Of a DNA stretch of 64,000 nucleotides, positions 1 through 10,214 are shown in pieces; within the stretch, counting starts at the first letter, position 1; every line of letters begins with the position of its first letter. Source of the stretch: Carallia brachiata (taxonomy: Eukaryota; Streptophyta; Magnoliopsida; Malpighiales; Rhizophoraceae); assembly GCA_021464245.1 (NCBI GenBank), contig JADCRB010000153.1, positions 744,001 to 808,000 on the forward strand, given 5' to 3'. The translations under genes were made by a program, and so were the position numbers. The notes beneath the pieces are model-generated. The model had not been told where the DNA came from. It made no database searches and saw only the letters and a list, made by a program, of their open reading frames with translations.

Positions 1-2097
1 TAAAAAAGCTATACTTTGTAATTTATTGCTTAATAAATTTCTTAATAGAAAAAAATTGCAAATATCCATAACCCAACCTTTTTGTCTGAGGCATTCAAAT
101 GATATCACAGCTGCTTTTTCTTTTTCTGTCATTCTACTGATTTTTTCATTGTTATTTTTTAAGGGTAAAATTAATATTATAACTTATGTTATTTTCTTTC
201 TTCCTACTTTCTAGTTTTTTCCCATATAATTTATTTTTATATTTTTGTCACATTACACTCTCTCAACTACAGGAATAATAGAATTATTTTCTCTCTTGCA
301 ATATTTATTGCTCTCATAGACTCCTTATCCAAAAAAAAAAAAAAAACTTCACAAGATTAGCAAAGATTTCAAATTAAAATCTTATTTGTAACTAATCAAC
401 AACAAAAAAAAAGACAATACTAAATATTCAATTTCTCATAAAACATTTCAGAACCTAAATATATATTTTAAAGGTTTTATAATGATATATATATATATAT
501 ATATAATTTTTTTTTTGTCATTGAGGAGGATCATTGCTCATATATATATTTATAAGGGAGGGGCATTTAGTAAGAAGTGAGGTTTGAACCCCCAATCTCA
601 CTGGAGTATAATATCCGATAACCAATTAAATTATACGTGTTAGTTAGAATGTGAAATTTATAAAGATAAAAAGAACTATAGTTTGTAACTTATTGTTTAA
701 TAAATTTCTTAATAGAAAAAAATTACAAATATCCATAACCCAACTTTTTTGTCTAAGGAATTCAAATGATATCACCGCTGCTTTTTTTATTTTTTTTGTC
801 CTTCTACTGATTTTTTTCATTGTTATTTTTTAAAGGTAAAATTAATGTTATAACTTATGCTATTTTCTTTCTTCCTACTTTCTATTTTTTCCTCAAATAA
901 TTTATTTTTATATTTTTTTCACATTACACTCTCTCAATTATAGGAATAATAGAATTATTTTCTCTCTTGCAATATTTATCGCTCTCATAGACTCCTTCTT
1001 ATCCCAAAAAAAAAAAAAACTTCAAAAGATTAACAAAGATTTCAAATTAAAATCTTATTTGTAACTAATCAACAAAAAAAAAGGAAAATACTAATATTCG
1101 ATCTCTCATAAAACACTTCAAAACTTAAACATATATTTTAGAAGTTTTATAATGATATAGATTTTTTTTTTTTTGTCATTGAGGAGGATAATTGCTCATA
1201 TATATATTTATAAGGAGGAGGATTTAGTAAGAGGCGAGATTTGAACCCCCAATCTCTCACTTGAGTATAATGTCTGATAACTGATTATGTTATATCTGTT
1301 AGTTAGAATGTGAAATTTATAAAGATAAAAAGAACTATACTTGTAATTTATCGCTTAATAAATTTCTTAATAGAAAAAATTGCAAATATCCATAACCCAA
1401 CTTTTTTGTCTGAGGCATTCAAATGATATCCCCGCTGCTTTTTCTTTTTCTGTCCTTCTATTGATTATTTCATTGTATTTTTTAAGGGTAAAATTAATAT
1501 TATAACTTATGTTATTTTCTTTCTTCCTACTTTCTAGTTTTTTCTCATCTAATTTATATTATATTTTTGTCACATTACACTCTCTCAACCACAAGAATAA
1601 TAGAATTATTTTCTCTCTTGCAATATTTATTGCTCTCATAGACTCCTTCTTATCCAAAAAAAAAACTTCACAAGATTAGCAAAGATTTCAAATTAAAATC
1701 TTATTTGTAACTAATCAACAAAAAAAAAGAGAAAATACTAAATATTCAATTTCTCATAAAACACTTCAGAACTTAAACATATATTTTAGAGGTTTTATAA
1801 TGATTTTTTTTTTTTATTGTTGTCATTGAGGAGGATCATTACTCATATATATATTTATAAGGGAGGGGCATTTAGTAAGAAGTGAGGTTTGAACCCCTAA
1901 TCTCTCACTGGAGCATAATATCCAATAACCAATTAAGTTATACTTGTTAGTTAGAATGTGAAATTTATAAAGATAAAAAGAACTATACGTTGTAACTTAT
2001 TGTTTAATAAATTTTAATAGAAAAAAATTGCAAATATCATAACCCAACTTTTTGTTGAGGCATTCAAATGATATCACCGATGCCTTTTCTTTTTATC
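1..2097. repeat. Tandem array of a ~650-bp AT-rich unit
   Basis: The same block recurs head to tail. Its marker, agttagaatgtgaaattt, starts at 642, 1301 and 1949, giving periods of 659 and 648 bp. The first copy is cut by the window edge and the last breaks off near 2097. Each unit holds the same parts in order: a pyrimidine-rich stretch around catattacactctctcaa, poly-A runs, a short (AT)n or poly-T run, then a tRNA-like segment. Small ORFs inside it are repeat shadows. The array lies directly upstream of TAR exon 2, so it probably occupies intron 1 of that gene or replaced exon 1. Confidence 0.85.
575..640 (-). repeat. tRNA-like (SINE-type) pol III box segment in array copy 1
   Basis: Read on the minus strand, this stretch has an A-box-like motif (taatttaattggtta, 619-636) followed by a B-box-like motif (ggggttcaaacctc, 579-592). 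That order is expected for a tRNA-derived SINE head. Equivalent segments lie at about 1230-1298 and 1880-1946. No cloverleaf can be folded, so this is a remnant and not a tRNA gene. Confidence 0.45.
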
Positions 2098-2907
2098 AAA
2101 AAAAAAAAAAACTAATGTCCAATTTTATTATTATTAGTTTGCTCATCTTAACGAAAAATTCTATGGTGACATTTTCTTTTTTCAACAAAGTAATTTTATT
2201 TGTTTTTAAGACCCCTAGACAATGCCCTTACATTTTTTTTGAAAAAAAAAGTTATATTATTTGTTACATCATGTCATAAAAGATAGATAAATTTATTTTT
2301 TAAATCCAAACACAGGAAAAAAAAAAAAAGACATACTATCTTTGAATTGATACAGGGGGGATCCATTATTCTTGGAGCCCTACTGGATGCGACATGCAGC
2401 AGGCAGTGCAGTCGTAGTGTCTGGGTGGCATCGGATGAGCTACTCAGACAGTGATCAAATTTTTGGGTCCCAGGAGCTCCTGAGGCACATTAGAATACTA
2501 CATGCCATCGTAGGAAACGCAGAAACACATGGAAAATTTGTAGCTTTTGGCGCCAGCTCTACGCAACTCCTCGGTGCTGTAGTCTACGCTTTATCCCGTG
2601 ATGATAACCGCTTGTCCCCTGCCAATGTTGTGGCTTCAATCCCGTTTAACCCGGTAGGTATTTACTACATTTCTTCAACTTAGAATTTGTGAAACTGACC
2701 ACCGCTGTTGTGGTTCGTCTGGTTACGGGTTCGGGTAAGGTGAGAAATCCTGAATTCAAAACCCGCCAGTTTTAGTGGTGAGACTAAATCTTGTGCGATA
2801 AATCTCAAATCTATATGGTCGCTTTGCACTTTCTCAGACACAGAGTTGCAATGCTACATAGAAAGACTTTAAGGCACTACTGTTTCTTTTCCATTCCATC
2901 AACCGAA

Positions 2908-2912
2908 GATTT
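2908..2912. repeat. Target site duplication gattt (left)
   Basis: The five bases gattt directly precede the left LTR. The identical gattt follows the right LTR at 8551-8555. A 5-bp duplication is the normal copia integrase footprint and fixes the element borders. Confidence 0.92.
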
Positions 2913-3718
2913 TGTTGGGGAAAGGATATTATCACAATAATTACTGATATCAACACAACAACCAAACAGGCCCCGGTCCCGGGTCTGTCCTCTTTCCCTA
3001 CGGATTAATAAATAGACAGGATACTAATTTCACCAGTACCAACAATCACCAACCAAGCAGCAATAATCAGCAGAAAAAATAATAATATCGAGACACCAGA
3101 ATTTTTACGTAGAAAACTCCCCAATATGAAGAGAAAAACCACGGGACACTAGTCCAGCAAAACTTCCACTATGTAATGGGATCACAGTACAACCTTTCCA
3201 GTACACAACCAGAATTCACCTATACGTACTAGAAATTCATCAAGAAACACATTCTTGGTTCACCAATTCTCTACAATATCATCACACAGACGATATACTG
3301 CCAGAAAACGAGAACAATCTCACCAAATGATGGAACTACAATAGAACCCGGAGGGACTAATAGAAGATCTGAACCGTTGGATGTGTAGAGCACATTCCCA
3401 GGATGAACATACTGAAAAATGGGCTCGATCGGAGCAAAATCCACCGTTGGATCTTCTGGAATGGCTCCTTTTCTTCTTCCTCTTCTTCTTCCCCGAAGCT
3501 CTTCCTTTCTCTCTTCTGGTTTTTATTTTTTTTTTGTTTTCTCTCTCTTCCTATCTCACACACTCACACACGACACCTCTCTCTCTTTCATCTTATCTTC
3601 CTTTTTCTTCTTATTTTATTCTCTCTTTCCTCTCTTTTTCTTCATCTTCTCTCTCCTGTCTCCCACTCACTCTCTTTCTTTCATTATTTATTCTTCTTTA
3701 TTTGGGATTGACCCCACA
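2913..3718 (-). repeat. LTR of the copia element (3' LTR in element orientation)
   Basis: It begins TGTTGGGG and ends CCCCACA on the plus strand, a perfect short inverted end. It is 806 bp and pairs with 7744-8550. The segment at about 3470-3700 is very pyrimidine-rich on the plus strand and produces several overlapping spurious ORFs. Confidence 0.93.
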
Positions 3719-6700
3719 ATTCTCCCCCTCAACCCCAAATAGGGAGTTGGGTCATACCTGCCGTCTTCCTGCAGTAAGAAAACTTCTTCTGTAGACAAAG
3801 CTTTAGTCATCATATCTGAACCATTCTCGTCAGTATGGATCTTCTCAAGGTTGAATTGCTTCATCTCCAAGGCATCTCGAATCCAATGGTATCTCACATC
3901 AACATGTTTGGATCTCGAGTGAAATGCAGGGTTCTTCGAAAGGTGAATGACACTCTGACTGTCACAATAGAGAGTATACTCCTCCTACTCAAAACCAAGT
4001 TCCTGTAGGAACTTTTTCAACCACAACAACTCTTTGCTAGCTTCTGTTGCCGCTATTTACTCTGCTTCAGTAGTGGACAATGCAACACACTTTTGCAATT
4101 TTGATTGCCATGACACAGCTCCCCTTGAAAAAGTCATGAAATATCCGGAAGTGGACTTCTTGGAATCAATGTTACCTGCCATATCTGCATCTGTATATCC
4201 ATCCAATACAGGATCACTATCACCAAAACATAAACAGAATCTGGAGGTGCCTCTGAGATACCTGAGTATCCATTTAAATGCTGACCAATGCTCTTTCCCG
4301 GGGTTGGAAAGAAACCGACTAACAACGCCAACTGCATGAGCAATATTCGGTCTCGTGCACACCATGGCATATATCAAACTACCCACGGCGAATGCATAAG
4401 GAATCCTCTTCATCTCTTCCTTTTCCTCAAAACTCTTAGGACACTGTCTTACACTTAGTTTGAAGTGACCTGCGAGTGGAGTACTAACTGATTTTGCCTT
4501 ACTCATGTTGAACTTTTCAATGACCTTTTCAATATATCTCTCCTGAGATAACCAAAGCTTCTCATTCTTCCTGGCCCGAATGATTCTCATACCAAGAATC
4601 TTTTTTGCCGGTCCCAAGTCTTTCATGGCAAAAGACTTGCTTAACTCTCCCTTCAAGCTACCAATCTTCTTGGTTTCACGACCAAGAATCAACATATCAT
4701 CCACATACAGAGGATAATAAAATCATCATCAGAAATCTTTTCACAAACACACAATGGTCAGAAGTAGTCTTACTGTAGCCATGATCTTCCATAAAGAATC
4801 AAACTTCTTGTACCATTGTTGGGTGCCTGCTTGAGCCCATAGAGATTTTCTTCAACCTGCACACTAGCTGCTCTTTTCCTTAGCTAGAAAACCCTCAGGT
4901 TGTTCCATGTAGATCTCCTCTTCTAAGTCACCATGGAGAAAAGTAGTCTTCACGTCAAGCTATTCAATCTCCAAATTTAGCTTGGCTGCTAAACCGAGGA
5001 CAACCCGGATTGAAGACATCTTGACCACTGGAGAGAAGATCTCTTCAAAATCTATGCCTTTCTTCTGCTCAAAGCCCTTTACAACCAATCTTGCCTTGTA
5101 CCTTGGTTGCGAACTGCTTTCAACTGTCTTCACCTTGAACACCCATTTGTTTTTGAGTGCTCTCTTACCTTTAGGCAGCTTCACCAAGTCAAATGTGTGA
5201 TTCTCATGCAAGGAACTCATCTCTTCTTGCATGGCTTTTAACCACTCTTTTATCCTCACCAGAGATGGCTTCTTGATAACTATCAGGCTCTCCCCCATCT
5301 GTAAGCAACAAAAACTCAGTAGGAGAATACTTCACTGAAGGTACACGTAGCCTGGAAGATCTCCTCACTTCCTGCGGTGCCACAGCTGGTGCCGGTGGAA
5401 TCTGTACTGGTTGCACATCTTCAACATCATGATCACCAAATGTAGATGCATCGGGTGTAGCATCATCTGCCTCTTGAGCATCTACCTCACGTGCATCAGG
5501 GGTGGTAGAAGGTTGTTTCCCCTTGGCATTAATAATGTCTCTGATCTCTGACTGTGCATTCTGAGCCTTTTCATGATCCCCAGAGAACTCATCTTCAATG
5601 AATACCACATCTCTGCTTCTGACAACTTTCTTGTCTACTGGATCCCATAGCCTGTAGCCAAATTCTTCATGTCCATAACCCAGGAAGATACACTGGTTTG
5701 ACTTCCCATCAAACTTAGACCTCTCATCTTTCGGAATGTGAACAAATGCCTTGCAGCCAAACACTCTCAAATGATCATATGAAACATCTTTCCCCTGCCA
5801 CACCTTCTCGGGCACCTCCCCATCAAGAGGAACTGAAGGAGAAAGGTTGATTAAGTCGACTGCAGTTCTCATTGCCTCAGCCCAAAAGGATTTAGGAAGT
5901 TTAGCATGAGAGAGCATGCATCTGCTCTCAATTATAGTGGTTCATCCTTTCTGCTACCCCATTCTGCTGTGGAGTCTTGGGAACCGTCTTCTCAAGCTTG
6001 ATGCCATGTTCTCTGCAATACTGCTCAAATGGACCCCGGTACTCACCACCATTATCTGCTCTGACAGTTTTCAACTTCTGCCCTGTTTCTCTCTCAACAC
6101 TAGCATGGAAGTGTCGGAATACATCAAGTACCTGATCCTTGGACTTTAGCGGAAAAGTCCACACCTTCCTGAATAGTCATCAATAAAAGTAACAAAATAT
6201 AATGCACCACCAAGAGATCTATCACCCATGGAGCAAACATCAGTATGAACCAAATCAAGAACATGTGATCTCCTATGTGAAACAGATCGCTGAAATGCAA
6301 CTCTATGTTGTTTGCCTGCTAAGCAATGAGCACAAGTTTTAAGGGTTGTACCAGACAAAGGAATGACTTTCCTTTTGGTGAGAATGTCTAGTCCCTTCTC
6401 GCTCAAGTGACCAAGCCGCTGATGCCATAACTCAACTGAGGAGTCACCAATTGCATTCAACTCCCCCTTGCACAATTTGGCCTCTGTCCTGTACAGAGAG
6501 TCTTTCTTCCCTTTTGCAATCAGGAGATTACCTCGGCTCAACTTCCACTTGCCACTGCGGAATTCACTGACATAGCCCTCATCATCAAGAACATCGGTGG
6601 ATATCAAATTGAGTCGTACATCTGGAATATGCCTCACATCAGTAAGGATCAACTTGCAGCCAGTGTTGGTTTCCAAGCATACACTACCAATGCCAATAAT

Positions 6701-7702
6701 TGGACATTCTGCCCCATTTCCCATCTTAACATGACCATAACTGCCGCCATGATAAGATGTGAAGAACTCTCTCTGAGACGTGCAATGGTATGTAGCCGCT
6801 GAATCAATCACCCAAGTGCAATCTTGGGATGTGAAATTAATGCAACACTCATCACTGACCACAATAGAAACATCTCCATCAGATGTAGCTGCAACTGTAT
6901 TTGCATCTTCTTTCTTCTCTTCACCTCGGTCTCTTGACTGATTTCTTTTAAATTTTCTACTTTTTGCTCTTCACCACATGTCCGAGCTTTCCACAATAAT
7001 AGCATCTCATTGACTTCCGAGACTTAGACTTGCCTCTTGACTTATCATGGTTATCAGGATTGTTGGAGTTTTTTGTTCGACTCATTCCTTGTCTCTGATT
7101 ATCCCGTCTCTCTACAACAAGTGCCTTGGAATGAGAAGTGAATCCCTGCTCTTTCCTTCTGGTCTCTTCATTGAACAAACTCTCTTTCACTGGAAGCATC
7201 AAGAGCTTGCCATTAGGAGCTGAATTGTTAAGTGCTACCACCAATGTCCCAGTATCAGGTAATGTACCTAGAAGAATGCAGGCTTGCAATTCATCATCTA
7301 GTGAGATCCCCATTTTTGTCAACTGATTCACCAGATCTTGGAAGTTGTTCAAGTGCTCATACTGTTACCATCTCGGTACCTCATATTCACAAGTCTTTTG
7401 ACAAGAAAGACTTTTTGAGCTGTCTTCCGTTCATACAAACTAGCCAATTTATCCCACAAGACCTTCGCATTAGTCTCCTGAGACACATGGTGAAACACAC
7501 TGTTATCAAATTGCCGAATCATACCGATAGTTTTTCTGTTCAGTCTCTCCCATTCTTTCTCGTCCTTGTCTGTTGGTTTGGCTTTATCTCCTTCTATAGG
7601 GTCATACAAATCCCTACAAAAGAGAATATTCTCCATCCTCGACTTCCATATCGAATAATTGGAGGCTGTCAATTTAAACATACTTGTGCTACCTTCTTCC
7701 AT
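3688..7702 (-). pseudogene. Decayed copia gag-pol polyprotein
   Basis: Gag starts at 7702 (MEEGSTSMFKLTASNY) and has a zinc knuckle beginning CYYCGKLGH at about 7000. Protease follows with the active-site motif DSA at about 6800. GAG-pre-integrase (LWHQRLGHLS, CAHCLAGKQH) and integrase (HTDVC, DDYSG, ADNGGEYRG, PQQNGVAERM) span about 6440-5930. Reverse transcriptase ([16 protein letters not shown]) lies near 5240-4960 with YVDD at about 4700. RNase H (DADMAGN, KKSTSGY, ALSTTEAE) ends near 4057, and the C-terminus lies near 3800. The reading frame changes near 7350, 7000, 6160, 5920 and 4850, and 5300-5200 also shifts. A stop also follows EIE at 4957-4959, where Q is usual. The knuckle lacks its last cysteine because of a frame break. 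The encoded domains are otherwise little diverged, so the damage is recent or partly technical. Confidence 0.9.
3719..3736 (-). other. Polypurine tract of the copia element
   Basis: The minus strand reads ggggttgagggggagaat directly before the 3' LTR. Position and purine content fit the plus-strand DNA primer of an LTR retrotransposon. Confidence 0.88.
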
Positions 7703-7730
7703 TTAATTAATCCCAAACACAGAACCCAAA

Positions 7731-7742
7731 GCTCTGATACCA
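7731..7742 (-). other. Primer-binding site for initiator tRNA-Met
   Basis: The minus strand reads TGGTATCAGAGC one base inside the 5' LTR. This is the standard plant copia primer-binding site, complementary to the 3' end of initiator tRNA-Met. Confidence 0.92.
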
Positions 7743-7743
7743 C

Positions 7744-8550
7744 TGTTGGGGAAAGGATATGATCACAATAATTACTGATATCAACACAACAACCAAACAG
7801 GCCTCGGTCTCGAATCTGTCCTCTTTCCCTACGGATTAATAAATAGACATGATACTAATTTCACCAGTACCAACAATCACCAACCAAGCAGCAATAATCA
7901 GCAGAAAAAATAATAATATCGAGACACCAGAATTTTTACGTGGAAAACTCCCCAATATGGAGAGAAAAACCACGGGACACTAGTCCAGCAAAACTTCCAC
8001 TATGTAATGGGATCACAGTACAACCTTTCCAATACACAACCAGAGTTCACCTATACGTACTAGAAATTCATCAAGAAACACATTCTTGGTTCACCAATTC
8101 TCTACAATATCATCACACAGACGATATACTACCAGAAAACGAGAACAATCTCACCAAATGGTGGAACTACAGTAGAACCTGGAGGGACTAATGGAAGATC
8201 TGAACCGTTGGATGTGTAGAGCACGTTCCCAGGATGAACATACTGAAAAATGGGCTCGATCGGAGCAAAATCTACCGTTGGATCTTCTGGAATGGCTCCT
8301 TTTCTTCTTCCTCTTTTTCTTCCCCGAAGCTCTTCCTTCTCTCTTCTGGTTTTTACTTTTTTTTTGTTTTCTCTCTCTTCCTATCTCTCACACTCACACA
8401 CAACACCTCTCTTTCTTTCTTCTTATCTTCCTTTTTCTTCTTATTTTATTCTCTCTTTCCTCTCTTTTTCTTCATCTTCTCTCTCCTTTGTCTCCCACTC
8501 ACTCTCTTTCTTTCATTATTTATTCTTCTTTATTTGGGATTGACCCCACA
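7744..8550 (-). repeat. LTR of the copia element (5' LTR in element orientation)
   Basis: It is 807 bp with the same ends as the partner LTR. By hand count there are about 23 substitutions, of which about 19 are transitions, plus two small indels. The element promoter should lie here, driving transcription towards lower coordinates. Confidence 0.93.
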
Positions 8551-8555
8551 GATTT
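8551..8555. repeat. Target site duplication gattt (right)
   Basis: Copy of 2908-2912, immediately after the CA end of the LTR. The TAR intron resumes here and runs to the acceptor at 8600. Confidence 0.92.
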
Positions 8556-9702
8556 GTGTCACTGATATTGATATGCTGGCATTGTTTCAAACTGTTACAG
8601 GTCTATCAATCACAAACAGACCTTTTGTAGTCAGTTAGTTTTAGGTTCCAAGGCGACGCGTCGTTATGGAAGAACAGTTCAGAAGCTGGAACGCAAATGA
8701 TTGAGTTTGTAACTTCGCTCAACAATCCTGATGGACAGCTGACCAAGGCGGTTCTTCATGGATCAAATGTCCAACAAATTTATGACCGCACCTATTTCTG
8801 GCCACATTTTACGGCGATTCCAGCCCCAGGCGATGAGGATTTTATGATATTCACACTTTCCACGCTTACCGGTCATGCTGGCTCCAGCTTCAGGTATGTC
8901 CCCTGAACAACAGTTATAGTTTCACTAATCCTAGTTTCTGATAAAACAAGCCTGACATTGATGTTTAATCAAAAATTCCCAGGATTCCTTTTATGATAGA
9001 TATAGTTTGGTATCTTAATTTACTTAAACTACCTTTCTAGGAAAATTCCTGTCATTCTGCAGCATTGCTGAAGGCCCATATGAGCCCAGTTACCATAGTA
9101 ATATTTCCTGTGCTTTTACACAGGTGGGCGCTGATAAAAGATGAGGAAATATATCAAAGGGTGCTAAGGTATTTAGAATTGAACAGCATGGGAGTTTCTG
9201 GGGAAACTCAGTTAAGGGCTTTGAAGCTCCTGAAAGTAGTCCTTGAAGGGAAAGCAAGGGATTTATTTGAATTCGGACATCGAACATTGAGGAATCGCTG
9301 GGAGAAATTAAGCAAGATTGTATCCCAATCCAATCGCTTCTCTATCCAGAAAATTCCACCCCAATACTGCACATTTTTTCGTAAAATCAGACAAGCTTCG
9401 CCTGGTAACTCTGACTCGGAGATTATGATAACAACATTTTCTGTTGAACTCTAGCTTATTTTTTGATGCCTTCGGATTATTAATGTATTTTGCCTGAGTT
9501 CCGCGTAGCTAATCTGAAATATGTTGCAGCTTATGCATGGTTTAAGTGCGAGAAGGAAGAGGACAGAGATTGTTATGCCATCCTTCAAGCTGCCAACATC
9601 ACCGGCCGTCAAGGCAACCTGTTCTTCGCTGAAGATCGCTACGTGCGTCTCAGCCTCATCAGGACCCAAGATGATTTTGATCTTTTGCTTCAGAAACTAA
9701 GC

Positions 9703-10214
9703 AAACTGGTCTCTCAGGAAACTGGTCCCAAAACAATGTGACCTGAAGTATATCGTTTGCTTCAAAAACTAAGCAAACTGATGCAGATAGAAAGAGATTT
9801 GGCAAAAACTCTTTTCGAAGAATAAAATTAAAGTGAATCAGACTTGATATGTCAAAATTTAATTTAGTCTCTTTTATACCGTATTTAGTCTTATCAGTGT
9901 GTATTGTTGAGTTTTTTTTTAAATATGTGCTTTCTACCGTTTGTCTTATCTGAAGTTGATTTCCTACAAATACAACTATTGTTCTCTGTTACCGGTTCAT
10001 GGTGATCGTATTAGGTTTAAAATTGAAAATTCTGTATTAAGTGTTAGCGGTGGATTCCATTGTTGTTGTTCGTGTTATTGTCCTGTGTTGTACTGTTTGA
10101 GTGGAAGTTTGAATAAAATTTTCGTTCCTCTTTCCAACAATCTTCTTCTCAATACTGATCCTACATCACAAACTAGTCTCCCAGGAAACTGGTCCCAAAA
10201 CAATGTGAACTGAA
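9703..10214. repeat. Duplicated TAR 3' end
   Basis: The last 45 bp around the TAR stop codon (9703-9747) recur at 10170-10214 with only a few mismatches, including the aaactggtcccaaaacaatgtga core. Also, ttgcttcagaaactaagcaaactg at 9685-9708 is repeated at 9757-9780 just after the stop codon. The gene end has therefore been locally copied, probably by slippage or unequal exchange. Confidence 0.75.

Larger units (their letters stand above)
2913..8550 (-). mobile_element. Ty1/copia LTR retrotransposon (TNT1/Tork-like) with 5-bp target duplication
   Basis: This is a complete element of 5638 bp. Its two LTRs start TG and end CA (2913-3718 and 7744-8550), and it is flanked by the target duplication gattt (2908-2912 and 8551-8555). 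Read on the minus strand the order is LTR, primer-binding site, gag, protease, integrase, reverse transcriptase, RNase H, polypurine tract, LTR. Integrase before reverse transcriptase defines the copia superfamily. It sits in an intron of the TAR gene in the opposite orientation. Many frame breaks make it non-autonomous as written. By hand count the LTRs differ at about 23 of 806 positions. Confidence 0.95.
2356..9741 (+). pseudogene. Tryptophan aminotransferase-related (TAR3/TAR4-like, alliinase family) gene, interrupted
   Basis: The family is PLP-dependent alliinase C domain enzymes, including the tryptophan aminotransferases that make indole-3-pyruvate. Exons seen: 2356-2653 (GDPLFLEPYW, SGWHRMSY, GNAETHG, GASSTQLL), 8601-8893 (VTSLNNPDGQL, WPHFTAIPAPGDED, TGHAGSSFR), 9124-9404 (RALKLLKVVLEG, QYCTFFR) and 9530-9741 (AYAWFKCE, GRQGNLF, ending at TGA). 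Intron phases match at every junction. The first coding exon (EGF-like N-terminus) is not in the window. Two defects are visible: a 5.6-kb copia element in the intron 2654-8600, and an in-frame TAG at 8628-8630, ten codons into the exon, where relatives read on. No other frame break is visible. The lysine of the PLP site is expected in the TLTGHAG region, but I see TLTGHAG preceded by S rather than K. Pseudogene is favoured; a base error at the TAG is the alternative. Confidence 0.85.

Noticed and set aside
575..640. A real tRNA gene in the tandem array
   Set aside because: Only A- and B-box-like motifs are present; no acceptor stem or anticodon arm can be formed.
3381..3794. Several overlapping ORFs in the LTR (and again at 8191-8638)
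   Set aside because: They are pyrimidine-rich LTR sequence read in three frames, present in both LTR copies; the low-complexity Phe/Leu/Ser text is not a protein.
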